A DNA stretch of 17,365 nucleotides. Origin: an uncultured Lachnospiraceae bacterium (lineage in GTDB: Bacteria > Bacillota > Clostridia > Lachnospirales > Lachnospiraceae). The number at the start of each line of letters is the position of its first letter. Position 1 is the first letter of the stretch. Of this stretch, positions 1 through 7,742 are shown piece after piece. A program made the translations under genes and the position numbers. The stretch lies in the NCBI GenBank assembly GCA_937950565.1, contig CALFCS010000020.1, forward strand, positions 1-17,365. Direction: 5' to 3'. A model generated the notes under the pieces. That model was not told the DNA's origin. It did no database searches and saw only the letters and a list, made by a program, of their open reading frames with translations.

Positions 1-98
1 GAAAGCATGTCATCCATACAGGAGGAGAATATGCATCCTACTTACAGATTCCGTTCATTCCGCCAAAATACCAGAGCGGAGATTATATCGTAAGATAG
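1..98 (+). CDS. C-terminal tail of a CocE/NonD (S15-type) hydrolase, cut by the window edge
   Basis: An open frame enters from the left edge (complete codons from base 3) and stops at TAG 96-98. Its last residues, IPFIPPKYQSGDYIVR, align almost residue for residue with the last residues of the hydrolase at 1414-3582 (VPVIPPKYKAGDYVCR), and the preceding TGGEYASY matches TGGQYESF there. This is therefore the end of a paralogous S15/CocE-type alpha/beta hydrolase, within its C-terminal jelly-roll (X-Pro dipeptidyl-peptidase C-terminal) domain. Only about 31 residues are visible, so the catalytic domain, and whether it too has a carrier domain, cannot be judged. The MFS gene starts 37 bases later, so the two are probably co-transcribed. 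It is incomplete because of the window edge, not shown to be a pseudogene. Confidence 0.8.
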   Translation, partial: KHVIHTGGEYASYLQIPFIPPKYQSGDYIVR

Positions 99-135
99 AA
101 TACCGGAAGATAAGCAGGATAAAAAATAGATTGGA

Positions 136-1380
136 ATGAGCGATATGAAGGAACAAAAAGGAAAGATCTGGTCAAAATATTTTATTATTATCATGGCGGC
201 GGCATTTTTTACCGCCATGTGTATGAATATGCTGGACAGTACGCTTTCTCTTCTCGCCAGTGACTTGTGGGATTCCAAGACTCTCGGCGGATATCTGACA
301 TCTGTGTTTAATGCGGGCAGTATCGCAATGGCGTTTGTCAGTGGAAGGCTGGTAGACAAAAAGGGAAGGAGATTCTGCTTCTTGGTGGCTGCTTCCTGTT
401 TTGCAGGAGCTACCTGTGTGATGGCAATCTGGCCGGTGCCGGCGGTAGCGCTTATAGTGCGTTTTGTGCAGGGTATAGCAAAAGGTCTTGCCATGGTTGC
501 AGCAACGTCGATTGTATCGGACATTATTCCGAAGGAGAGACTGGGAGAAGGCATGGGGCTTTATGGCCTCGGACAGACGATACCGAAAGCACTTGGACCG
601 ATGGTAGGTCTTATGATTGCCGCAAGTGGGAATTATACGATGATGCTTGTTCTGTGTGCAGTCAGTTATGCGTGTGCAGGACTTATGGTATTAGGAATTG
701 ATTATGAGAAGAAACAGGGAAAATCCGAAAGTACCGGAAAAGAAGAGCTTTATGATGCCGGAAAATACAAAGGAATCTGGAAATTAATTGAGAAGAAGGC
801 GCTTGCCGCATCGATTAATTATACGGTTTTCTTTTTCTCGACAGGAATCATCCTTGTATTTATGTCTGTATATGCCAGGGATATTCTGGAGATTCCGACC
901 GGGCAGATCAGCGTATTTTATGTAACGTCTGCGGTTGTCGGGACGGTTGTCAGACTGGCGTTTTCAAAGATATCAGACAAGTACGGCGCACTTTGGATGA
1001 TTATACCGGGACATATTGCGCAGATTATATCCCTGGTGCTGCTTGCATTTTTCTCAAAAGGGAATCTGGTTGCATTTTATACGGCAGGCGCTTTATATGG
1101 AATCGGCACTTCAGCTACCATGCCTACTTATAATGCAGTTGCAGTTGCAGATTCTCCAAAAGGACGAAATGGCGTGGCCAATGCGGCGTTCTACTGTATC
1201 ATGGACGTGGGAATGCTGCTGGCTTCAGCGATACTTGGAAATATGATTGATGCCGCTGAAAGTGCGGCGGCAGGATTCAGGAATGCATATCTGCTGTCCA
1301 TACTTGTCTGCGTAGGTTCAGCAGTGATGTCGCTGATTTGTTTTAATGAAAAGGCAAGAGAAAGACGGAGAAATTCCTAA
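136..1380 (+). CDS. Major facilitator superfamily transporter
   Basis: A 414-residue, very hydrophobic protein with the length and pattern of a 12-helix MFS carrier in the cytoplasmic membrane. The loop between helices 2 and 3 carries the MFS motif A signature at about residues 70-80 (GRLVDKKGRRF), and a weaker equivalent in the second half (SKISDKYG) marks the internal repeat. A charged, Lys/Glu-rich central loop (about residues 190-220) separates the two six-helix halves. It would move a small solute by proton-coupled symport or antiport; the substrate cannot be read from the sequence. It lies between two paralogous S15-type hydrolases, so it may import the compound they cleave or export their product (inference). 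The Shine-Dalgarno before ATG 136 is weak, and ATG 145 is an alternative start. No terminator separates it from the next gene. Confidence 0.9.
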   Translation: MSDMKEQKGKIWSKYFIIIMAAAFFTAMCMNMLDSTLSLLASDLWDSKTLGGYLTSVFNAGSIAMAFVSGRLVDKKGRRFCFLVAASCFAGATCVMAIWPVPAVALIVRFVQGIAKGLAMVAATSIVSDIIPKERLGEGMGLYGLGQTIPKALGPMVGLMIAASGNYTMMLVLCAVSYACAGLMVLGIDYEKKQGKSESTGKEELYDAGKYKGIWKLIEKKALAASINYTVFFFSTGIILVFMSVYARDILEIPTGQISVFYVTSAVVGTVVRLAFSKISDKYGALWMIIPGHIAQIISLVLLAFFSKGNLVAFYTAGALYGIGTSATMPTYNAVAVADSPKGRNGVANAAFYCIMDVGMLLASAILGNMIDAAESAAAGFRNAYLLSILVCVGSAVMSLICFNEKARERRRNS

Positions 1381-1413
1381 AGATAATGAGAAAAGAAAGA
1401 TAGGAGGAAGAAG

Positions 1414-3582
1414 ATGAGTATCAGACAAGATATTTTTGAAAAACTGGTTGGCCGTGCAGCTCCGCTTTTTGGAATGAAGCCGGAAGAGCTTGCGGAAACG
1501 ACTCGTTTTGCAGAAGACTGCAAGGCAAAATCTACACATTTTTCCCAGATTACAACGTATCTGGAAGATGAATTTGATACAGAGATTCCATATATGTCAT
1601 TCCGGCGTCAGAAGACGATTGGAGAGGCAGTGGACTATGTGCTGACAGAGTGTCTTGGCGAGGAACTGGATGCAGAGGATGTGCAGGAAAGTGTGACACC
1701 TGTATCAACAGCATCAGTAAAAGTCCCGGTACCGGCTCCTGCGGCAGCGCCGGAGGTGTCAGGTGAGGCAGAGGAATCTGCCAAATCGGATCATGATGAT
1801 GAGCTGGCGGCAAGGGAAAGATTTACACTGAAAGAAACGTTCCAGGGAGAAGAATTAGAAGCAGTATATATGGTTGCAAGAAAACCGGTAGCAGTCGACC
1901 CGTCGGTTGACCTTGCGGCATCGGATGACCCGATGGCTCGTATGGGGCAGGGCTTCTGTCCGGCATTTAACCCGCGGACATATGAAGCAGCGCCGGGTGT
2001 ACTCTGTGAACAGGATGTAGCTGTAAAGATGCGTGACGGAGTTACGATTTATGCAGATATTTTCCGCCCGAAGGATGAGAGCCAGAAGTATCCGGTTATT
2101 GTGTCCTGGTCCTGGTTCGGCAAACGCCCGGGCGAGGGTATGAGTGAGTGGCAGATCATGGGCGTACCGCCGCACACAGTTTCAAAGCTTGCAAAATTCG
2201 AGTCACCGGACCCGCTGTACTGGTGCTATCAGGGATATGCGGTTGCCAATGTAGACGTGCGTGGCGCCGGACATTCAGAAGGAAATGTACATATGTTTAC
2301 CCACCAGGACAGAGAAGACGGATATGATTTTGTAGAGTGGGTAGCCGGGCAGCACTGGTGTAACGGAAATGTAGGTATGTCAGGCAATTCCGGTGTGGCT
2401 ATGCACCAATGGGGGATTGCAGCGATGCAGCCGCCACATCTAAAATGTATCGCACCGTGGGAATGCACAACGGACCTTTACCGGGAATCCTTCTATGAAG
2501 GCGGTGTTCCGGCGCTTTCCTTTAATAAATTCATCTCTGCACAGGTAACAGGTACCGGCGGAGTAGACAGTCAGGTTGATATGGCAGTGAAATATCCGCT
2601 TATGAATGGATACTGGGAAGATAAACGTCCGGATTTCTCCAAAGTTGAGATTCCGGTGTACCAGACAGCAGGATTCTCTCATTTCCATTTGAGAGGCTCC
2701 TTCCAGGCATTCCGGAAAGCAAAATCTAAGAGAAAATGGCTTCGTGCACATCGTGACTTTGAATGGCCGGATACTTATACACCGGAGAATTTGGAAGACC
2801 TGAAGCGTTTCTATGACCGTTACTTAAAGGGAATTCACAATGGCTGGGAGATGACTCCGAAGGTACGACTCGATGTCATGGATGCGTATGACTGTGATTA
2901 TCAGACAAGACGAGGGGAGAATGAATTCCCGCTTAAGAGGACCGAGTATAAGAAATATTATCTGGATGCATCAGACCCGGAGAACCTTACTATGCATGAT
3001 GCACCAGTTTCTGTAGAGTCCTGTGTAGCTTACGACGGAAATACCGAACAGGTAGAATTCGATATGACATTTGAGGAAGATACCGAGCTTACCGGATATA
3101 TGTACCTGCATTTGTATGTGGCGGCAGAAGCTTACAATGATATGGATATGTTTATTAATATTCAGAAGGCAGATGAAGACGGCAACTGGCTTCCATGGTA
3201 TACTTTAAATGAGCCACATCCGGGCGCATGGGGCAAATGCCGTATTTCCCACCGTGAGCTCAGCAAGGAAGAGTCTCAGTATGTAAGAGGCACGCTTGTA
3301 CAGCCGGTTATGGCACATAAGAGAGAACTGAAGGTACAGCCGGGCGAGATTGTTCCGGTAGATATTGAGATTGTACCGTCCTCACGTATCTGGCACAAAG
3401 GTCAGAAGCTGCGCATTCAGATTGCGGGACGTTATATCCGTGAAGGATGGTTCGAGCCTCTTGCATGGGATACCGATAACCATGGACGTCAGATTATTTA
3501 TACTGGCGGACAGTATGAATCCTTCATCCAGGTACCGGTCATTCCTCCGAAATACAAAGCAGGAGACTATGTATGCAGATAA
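1414..3582 (+). CDS. Acyl-carrier-like domain fused to CocE/NonD (S15-type) alpha/beta hydrolase
   Basis: A 722-residue, apparently cytoplasmic protein with no signal peptide. Residues 1-80 look like an acyl carrier protein: an amphipathic helix, then LFGMKPEELAETTRFAEDC, a serine (Ser40, in KST rather than the usual DSL), and a helical end (YLEDEFDTEIPYM, then TIGEAVDYV). Residues about 85-150 form an Ala/Pro/Val- and acid-rich linker. From about residue 195 (DVAVKMRDGVTIYADIFRP) an S15/CocE-type alpha/beta hydrolase begins. The nucleophile is Ser326 in GMSGNSG, the likely histidine is His446 in KWLRAH, and a C-terminal beta-sandwich runs from about 530 to the end. The triad aspartate is not obvious: the usual GWYD-like segment reads AGFSHFH. 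Family members hydrolyse esters or amides, but the substrate here is unknown. A strong AGGAGG precedes ATG 1414. Phosphotransacylase and acyl kinase genes follow, which suits a product passing through acyl thioester or acyl-phosphate chemistry (inference). Confidence 0.85.
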   Translation: MSIRQDIFEKLVGRAAPLFGMKPEELAETTRFAEDCKAKSTHFSQITTYLEDEFDTEIPYMSFRRQKTIGEAVDYVLTECLGEELDAEDVQESVTPVSTASVKVPVPAPAAAPEVSGEAEESAKSDHDDELAARERFTLKETFQGEELEAVYMVARKPVAVDPSVDLAASDDPMARMGQGFCPAFNPRTYEAAPGVLCEQDVAVKMRDGVTIYADIFRPKDESQKYPVIVSWSWFGKRPGEGMSEWQIMGVPPHTVSKLAKFESPDPLYWCYQGYAVANVDVRGAGHSEGNVHMFTHQDREDGYDFVEWVAGQHWCNGNVGMSGNSGVAMHQWGIAAMQPPHLKCIAPWECTTDLYRESFYEGGVPALSFNKFISAQVTGTGGVDSQVDMAVKYPLMNGYWEDKRPDFSKVEIPVYQTAGFSHFHLRGSFQAFRKAKSKRKWLRAHRDFEWPDTYTPENLEDLKRFYDRYLKGIHNGWEMTPKVRLDVMDAYDCDYQTRRGENEFPLKRTEYKKYYLDASDPENLTMHDAPVSVESCVAYDGNTEQVEFDMTFEEDTELTGYMYLHLYVAAEAYNDMDMFINIQKADEDGNWLPWYTLNEPHPGAWGKCRISHRELSKEESQYVRGTLVQPVMAHKRELKVQPGEIVPVDIEIVPSSRIWHKGQKLRIQIAGRYIREGWFEPLAWDTDNHGRQIIYTGGQYESFIQVPVIPPKYKAGDYVCR

Positions 3583-3634
3583 TCTGCGAAGGCAAAGCAG
3601 AGAAAGATAAAAATAAAAGAAAGGGTGAAAAGCA

Positions 3635-4633
3635 ATGACTTTAATTGAAACCTTAATTGAAAAAGCGAAACAGACTCCGAAGAGGATTGCACTTCCGGAG
3701 TGCGACGCAGAAAAGACACTTCTGGCTGCACGCCAGGTAAAGGATGCAGGAATCGGAATACCGGTACTGGTAAACGACCCAGCAGTGATTAAAGAGACCG
3801 CAGAAAAGGCTGGAGTTGACGTTTCTGATATGGAGATTGTCGACATTACGGATGAAGCATTAAGAGATTCCATCGTAGAACGTTATATGTCCTATCCGAA
3901 GCTGATGCTTTCCGAAAAAGGCTCAAAGAGAAAAATGAAGAATCCGATGTATTATGCTATGATTCTTGAGGCAGTCGGTGATGTGGACGGAACCTTCTGT
4001 GGACATGTGAACACGACAGGGGATGTTCTTCTGGCGGCACAGCAGACAATCGGAATGCAGGATGGTGTAGATGTTCCTTCTATTTTTGCTCTGACAGAGA
4101 TTCCGGGATTCGAAGGACCGGAGGGGAATCTCATTGCCCTGGCAGACTGCGGACTGAATCCGGAGCCGTCACCGGAAGAGCTTGCTTCCATTGCAATTGC
4201 TTCCTGTGATAATATCCGTGCTCTTATGGGCTGGGAGCCAAGATGTGCATTCTTGAGCTTCTCTACCTGTGGTTCCGGTACTGCGGCAAGTGTGGAGAAG
4301 ATTCTTGAGGCAATCAAGGTTGCGCAGGAGCGCCGTCCGGATCTGAAGATTGACGGAGAGTTCCAGCTCGACTCTGCAATTAAGCCGGAGGTTGCTGCCA
4401 AGAAGGTAGGCCGTCCGAGTGAGGTTGCCGGAAAAGCGAACATTCTGATTTTCCCGGAACTGAATGCTGCCAACATCGGAATTAAGATGATTCAGCTCTT
4501 TGCAAAGGGAAAAGGATATGGACATACACTCTCAGGATTTGCAAAACCAGTTGCAGATTCTTCCAGAGGTGCGACAGTAGAGGAAATCGTAGGCGACATC
4601 GCAATGGTAATCATTGCGGCAGCGAATGCGTAA
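3635..4633 (+). CDS. Phosphotransacylase (phosphate acetyl/butyryltransferase family)
   Basis: A 332-residue cytosolic protein of the Pta/Ptb family, which interconverts acyl-CoA plus phosphate with acyl phosphate plus CoA. The C-terminal block is characteristic: DGEFQLDSAIKPEVAAKK, then VAGKANILIFPELNAANIG, and near the end GFAKPVADSSRGATVEEIV. Length and motifs are nearer to phosphate acetyltransferase (about 330 residues) than to typical phosphate butyryltransferase (about 300). The gene nevertheless sits 19 bases upstream of a butyrate kinase-family gene, so the natural acyl group could be acetyl, butyryl, branched or aryl; I would not assign specificity. A GAAAGGGTG ribosome site precedes ATG 3635. 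With the kinase it would convert an acyl-CoA from a 2-oxoacid oxidoreductase into ATP. The family is clear; the symbol is left open. Confidence 0.9.
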   Translation: MTLIETLIEKAKQTPKRIALPECDAEKTLLAARQVKDAGIGIPVLVNDPAVIKETAEKAGVDVSDMEIVDITDEALRDSIVERYMSYPKLMLSEKGSKRKMKNPMYYAMILEAVGDVDGTFCGHVNTTGDVLLAAQQTIGMQDGVDVPSIFALTEIPGFEGPEGNLIALADCGLNPEPSPEELASIAIASCDNIRALMGWEPRCAFLSFSTCGSGTAASVEKILEAIKVAQERRPDLKIDGEFQLDSAIKPEVAAKKVGRPSEVAGKANILIFPELNAANIGIKMIQLFAKGKGYGHTLSGFAKPVADSSRGATVEEIVGDIAMVIIAAANA

Positions 4634-4652
4634 GAGAAGGAGGAAATGAAAA

Positions 4653-5759
4653 ATGGGATATAAAATATTTACATTAAGTCCGGGTTCTACTTCTACAAAG
4701 CTTGCTGTATTTGACGGAGAAGAGAGACTCTTCAAGGCAAATGTGCAGCATGACCCGGAGAAATTAAAAAGCTTTGCGCGTGTAAGTGAGCAGAAGCCGT
4801 ACCGTGTAGAAACAATTTTAAATGAGCTTGCGGCAAATCAGATTGATATTAAAGATATGGACGCATTTGCAGCATATTCCGGAGGCCTTGTATCTACTCC
4901 GGGCGGAATCTTTCCAGTGAATGAGAAGATTCTTGAGGACTGTACTTCCGGCCGTCTGATGGAACACCCGGCAATCTTAGGAGCACAGATTATCGATGCA
5001 TTTGCAAAAGAGACAGGAAAACCGGCATATCTGGTAAATCCGCCGGATGTGGATGAGTTCGAGGATGTTGCAAGAATTACCGGTGTAAAAGGTGTTTACA
5101 GGGAATCTCATGTACACGTTCTGAACCAGAAGGAAGTTGCTATGCGTGCGGCAAAGGAACTTGGAAAGAAATATGAAGAATGTAACCTGATTGTGTGCCA
5201 TGTCGGTGGAGGACTTTCCATCACAGCCCAGAAGCAGGGAAAAATCGTGGATGGCAACGATGTTCTGAACGGAGACGGACCGATGGCTCCGAACCGTTCC
5301 GGAAATGTTCCGGTTATGCCGATTGTCAAGATGTGCTATTCCGGTAAATATACACTGGATGAGATGAAGGTGAAGATTGGAAAAGCCGGAGGTCTTCTGG
5401 CGCTTCTTGGAACAGATAATATGCTGGAAATTAAAGAGCGTATTGAAAAGGGAGACAAATGGGCGGCTCTCGTATATGAGAACTTTGCATATCAGCTTGG
5501 AAAATATATCGGTTCCTATGCATGTGTAATGGAAGGAAAAGTAGACGCAATCGTTATGACGGGCGGTGTGTCCAATGATGAACAGTTTATTGCAAATGTA
5601 AAGAAATATGCAGGTTGGATTGCACCGATGATCGTATACGGTGGTGACTTTGAAATGGAAGCGCTCGCTTCCGGCGCAATCCGTGCACTGGATGGCGTAG
5701 AAGAGACAAAGGAATATACAGGCATACCTGTGTGGGATGGATTTGATTACGAGTATTAA
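4653..5759 (+). CDS. buk: Butyrate kinase family acyl kinase
   Basis: A 368-residue member of the acetokinase branch of the ASKHA fold. It transfers phosphate between acyl phosphate and ADP, giving the free acid and ATP. The N-terminal phosphate-binding motif is LSPGSTSTK (residues 8-16). SHVHVLNQKEVA, HVGGGLSITAQ, GPMAPNRSG and the late MTGGVSNDEQF all match butyrate kinase rather than acetate kinase. Length is normal for the family (about 355-370). AAGGAGG precedes ATG 4653, and only 19 bases separate it from the phosphotransacylase, so the two form one functional pair. Butyrate kinases accept other short or branched acyl phosphates. In this operon an aryl or branched acid is as plausible as butyrate, since no butyryl-CoA synthesis genes (thl, crt, bcd, etf) are present in the window. 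Confidence 0.9.
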   Translation: MGYKIFTLSPGSTSTKLAVFDGEERLFKANVQHDPEKLKSFARVSEQKPYRVETILNELAANQIDIKDMDAFAAYSGGLVSTPGGIFPVNEKILEDCTSGRLMEHPAILGAQIIDAFAKETGKPAYLVNPPDVDEFEDVARITGVKGVYRESHVHVLNQKEVAMRAAKELGKKYEECNLIVCHVGGGLSITAQKQGKIVDGNDVLNGDGPMAPNRSGNVPVMPIVKMCYSGKYTLDEMKVKIGKAGGLLALLGTDNMLEIKERIEKGDKWAALVYENFAYQLGKYIGSYACVMEGKVDAIVMTGGVSNDEQFIANVKKYAGWIAPMIVYGGDFEMEALASGAIRALDGVEETKEYTGIPVWDGFDYEY

Positions 5760-5768
5760 GGAGGAGCT

Positions 5769-6689
5769 ATGAGCGATTTTATAAGAAGTTTTAAAAGAAT
5801 CGTTCCCTCGATGCGCGCATTCACTATGGATATCATCCGCCAGAACCCGATATATGGGGAAAGGCGGATGATTCCCACAAAGGATGGAGAGATAGAGGTG
5901 TATGTACACCGGGCAGAAGGCGAATGCGTTCCGGTTCTGTTTGAGTTTCACGGAGGCGGCCTGGTGCTTGGAGATGCGGCAAAAGATGACAATCTCTGTG
6001 AGCGTATCAAGAACGAGACCGGAATTACGGTTATCGGCGTGAACTACAGAAAAGCGCCGGAATATCCGTATCCGGCAGCAAACCAGGATGCCTATGATGC
6101 TGTGAAATATGTGCACGACCATGCAGAAGAATTTGGAATTGACCCGGATAAAATGGCGGTAATGGGATTCAGCGGCGGGGCGACCCTTGCGACGGTTACA
6201 GCCATGAAGGCGGCACAGACGAAGGAGTTTGCATTGGCTTTGCAGATTCTTCATTATCCATATGTGGACGGGGCTTCCTCCCCGGAATCTAAGATTTCGC
6301 ATCCGGCGGACCTTCCGGTGGACGTTATGGCGGCATTTACAGAGCTTTATGCAGGTGGTGAGGATTTGAAAAAATCAGATATTTCGCCTCTCTATGCATT
6401 GAATGAGGAGCTTGCAGGTGTTGCTCCGGCAGCCTTTTATATGGCAGGAGAAGATGCACTTTGTCCGGAAGGATGTTCCTATGCAGCCAGGCTCAGACAG
6501 GCGCAGGTGGATGTTGTGGCAGAGGAGATTGTGCCGGATATGCATCATGGTTATATGGAAGATTATTTTAACCAGCCATGTTATCAGAGTCAGCCGGAGG
6601 ATACATTAAAGCTTCACAGCCCGAAGATGGGAGAGATGGCAGAGAAAGTGCTGAAAAGTACAGAAGAACTCTTAAGGAAATATTTGTAA
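5769..6689 (+). CDS. HSL/NlhH-type alpha/beta hydrolase (carboxylesterase-like)
   Basis: A 306-residue soluble alpha/beta hydrolase resembling the hormone-sensitive-lipase (acetyl esterase) family. The oxyanion-hole motif HGGG is at residues 61-64, followed by the family segment NYRKAPEYPYPAA. The nucleophile is Ser135 in GFSGG, where family members usually have GDSAG. The remaining triad is readable as Asp229 (AGEDALCP) and His259 or His260 (DMHHGYMEDY). It would hydrolyse short-chain or aryl esters; the actual substrate is unknown. The ribosome site AAGGAGG overlaps the stop of the kinase gene, with 9 bases between genes, indicating tight translational linkage. It is the second or third hydrolase of the operon and may act on a related conjugate, or release an acyl group supplied by the pathway (inference). 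Confidence 0.88.
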   Translation: MSDFIRSFKRIVPSMRAFTMDIIRQNPIYGERRMIPTKDGEIEVYVHRAEGECVPVLFEFHGGGLVLGDAAKDDNLCERIKNETGITVIGVNYRKAPEYPYPAANQDAYDAVKYVHDHAEEFGIDPDKMAVMGFSGGATLATVTAMKAAQTKEFALALQILHYPYVDGASSPESKISHPADLPVDVMAAFTELYAGGEDLKKSDISPLYALNEELAGVAPAAFYMAGEDALCPEGCSYAARLRQAQVDVVAEEIVPDMHHGYMEDYFNQPCYQSQPEDTLKLHSPKMGEMAEKVLKSTEELLRKYL

Positions 6690-6712
6690 GGGAAAAAGGA
6701 AGTAAAATCAGG

Positions 6713-6718
6713 TATAAT
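6713..6718 (+). promoter_or_regulatory. Possible internal promoter -10 box
   Basis: The 73-base gap before the flavoprotein gene contains a perfect TATAAT. There is no matching -35 hexamer at 16-18 bases; the nearest TTGTAA lies 23 bases upstream. It could give secondary transcription of the redox genes, but chance occurrence is quite possible. Confidence 0.25.
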
Positions 6719-6762
6719 GAGAAGCAGACGAGAGGTTTGTTTTTATCAAAGGAGAAAAATAT

Positions 6763-7701
6763 ATGAAAATTTTAGGTATATCTTCAGGGACACTCAATGG
6801 TGCAAATGATTCCATGTGTAAAGAGGCGCTGATGGGAGCGCAGGAAGCAGGCGCTGAGATTGAATTTATTAATGTACATAAACTGAATATTAAGCATTGT
6901 ACAGGATGTATCGCCTGTGTAAAGGCGCTGATGGGCGGAAAAGGACGTATCTGTGCTATCAAAGATGATTTCCTCTGGCTTCTTGACAAGATGCTGGATG
7001 CCGATGGAATTATGATGGTTTCACCGATTTTTGAAAATGGAACACCGGGAATCATCCATACAATCTGTGACCGCTTCGGACCTTCCATGGACCGTGGAAA
7101 TCTGGTAATTGCAGATATGCTTTCGAAGCAGAACGGAGGACCGGGAGTAGACCCGAGACTTCTGAAGGATAAGGTAATCTCCTTTATGGCTGTCGGCGGT
7201 TCAGACTGGGGTTCCCTAGTGCAGATGGATCATGGTATGCTGGCGATGAGTCCGATGTGGAAGATTATTGACAATGATAAATTCCAGTGGTCCAAGACTA
7301 TTCTTATGGATGATGAGGCTCTGGCGAGGGCGCATCAGATTGGTATTAATCTTGCCAATGCTGCAAAAGACATACCGAATGCAAGCTGGCAGGGACCGGA
7401 GGGAGTATGTCCGCACTGTCATACGAATAACTTCTATATTGAACCAGGTACAACTCACGCAATCTGTGGTCTGTGTGGTATGGAAGGAGAACTGGAGGTT
7501 GTGGATGGGAAGATCGTAATCAACTATCCGGAAGAGCAGTATGAGCTGGCACATGATACGATGTCTGGCAAGATGAAACATGGCAAGGACATCCAGGAAA
7601 ATGAGGGAAGACTTGCTGATCTTCAGAAGAACAGTGATGAGTTTAAAGCGCGCAAAAAGAAATATATGGAATTTATCCAGCCGTCTGTTCCGGAAAAATA
7701 G
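6763..7701 (+). CDS. Iron-sulfur flavoprotein (flavodoxin-fold) with C-terminal zinc ribbon
   Basis: A 312-residue cytosolic protein. The N-terminal MKILGISSGT with strand-loop-helix is the FMN phosphate-binding start of the NADPH-dependent FMN reductase/flavodoxin-like family. Cys46, Cys49, Cys52 and Cys64 (CTGCIACV, then IC) resemble the 4Fe-4S motif of archaeal-type iron-sulfur flavoproteins, but the last spacing is 11 residues, longer than usual. SPIFENGTPGIIHTICDRFG is the conserved dimer/FMN segment of the family. Residues about 216-238 add a zinc-ribbon-like CPHC plus CGLC pair not found in minimal members, then a charged helical tail. It probably passes electrons between ferredoxin and an acceptor, or reduces a small organic substrate; the reaction is unknown. 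Immediately upstream of two further Fe-S oxidoreductase genes, it probably belongs to one electron-transfer set. An AAAGGAG site precedes ATG 6763. Confidence 0.82.
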   Translation: MKILGISSGTLNGANDSMCKEALMGAQEAGAEIEFINVHKLNIKHCTGCIACVKALMGGKGRICAIKDDFLWLLDKMLDADGIMMVSPIFENGTPGIIHTICDRFGPSMDRGNLVIADMLSKQNGGPGVDPRLLKDKVISFMAVGGSDWGSLVQMDHGMLAMSPMWKIIDNDKFQWSKTILMDDEALARAHQIGINLANAAKDIPNASWQGPEGVCPHCHTNNFYIEPGTTHAICGLCGMEGELEVVDGKIVINYPEEQYELAHDTMSGKMKHGKDIQENEGRLADLQKNSDEFKARKKKYMEFIQPSVPEK

Positions 7702-7742
7702 AGGAAGAAGCGGCAGAAATTCAAATTGAAGGAGAACAGTAG

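Noticed and set aside
1..98. A truncated hydrolase pseudogene at the left edge
   Set aside because: The frame is open to the window boundary, so the missing part is explained by the window cut.
42..554. A 170-codon minus-strand frame opposite the transporter start
   Set aside because: It lies antisense to the clear MFS gene and shows no recognisable domain.
4977..6302. A 441-codon open frame on the minus strand across the acyl kinase and esterase genes
   Set aside because: It overlaps two well-supported plus-strand genes, is very rich in Cys/His/Ile with no family motifs, and has no sensible ribosome site; it is an antisense by-product of codon bias.
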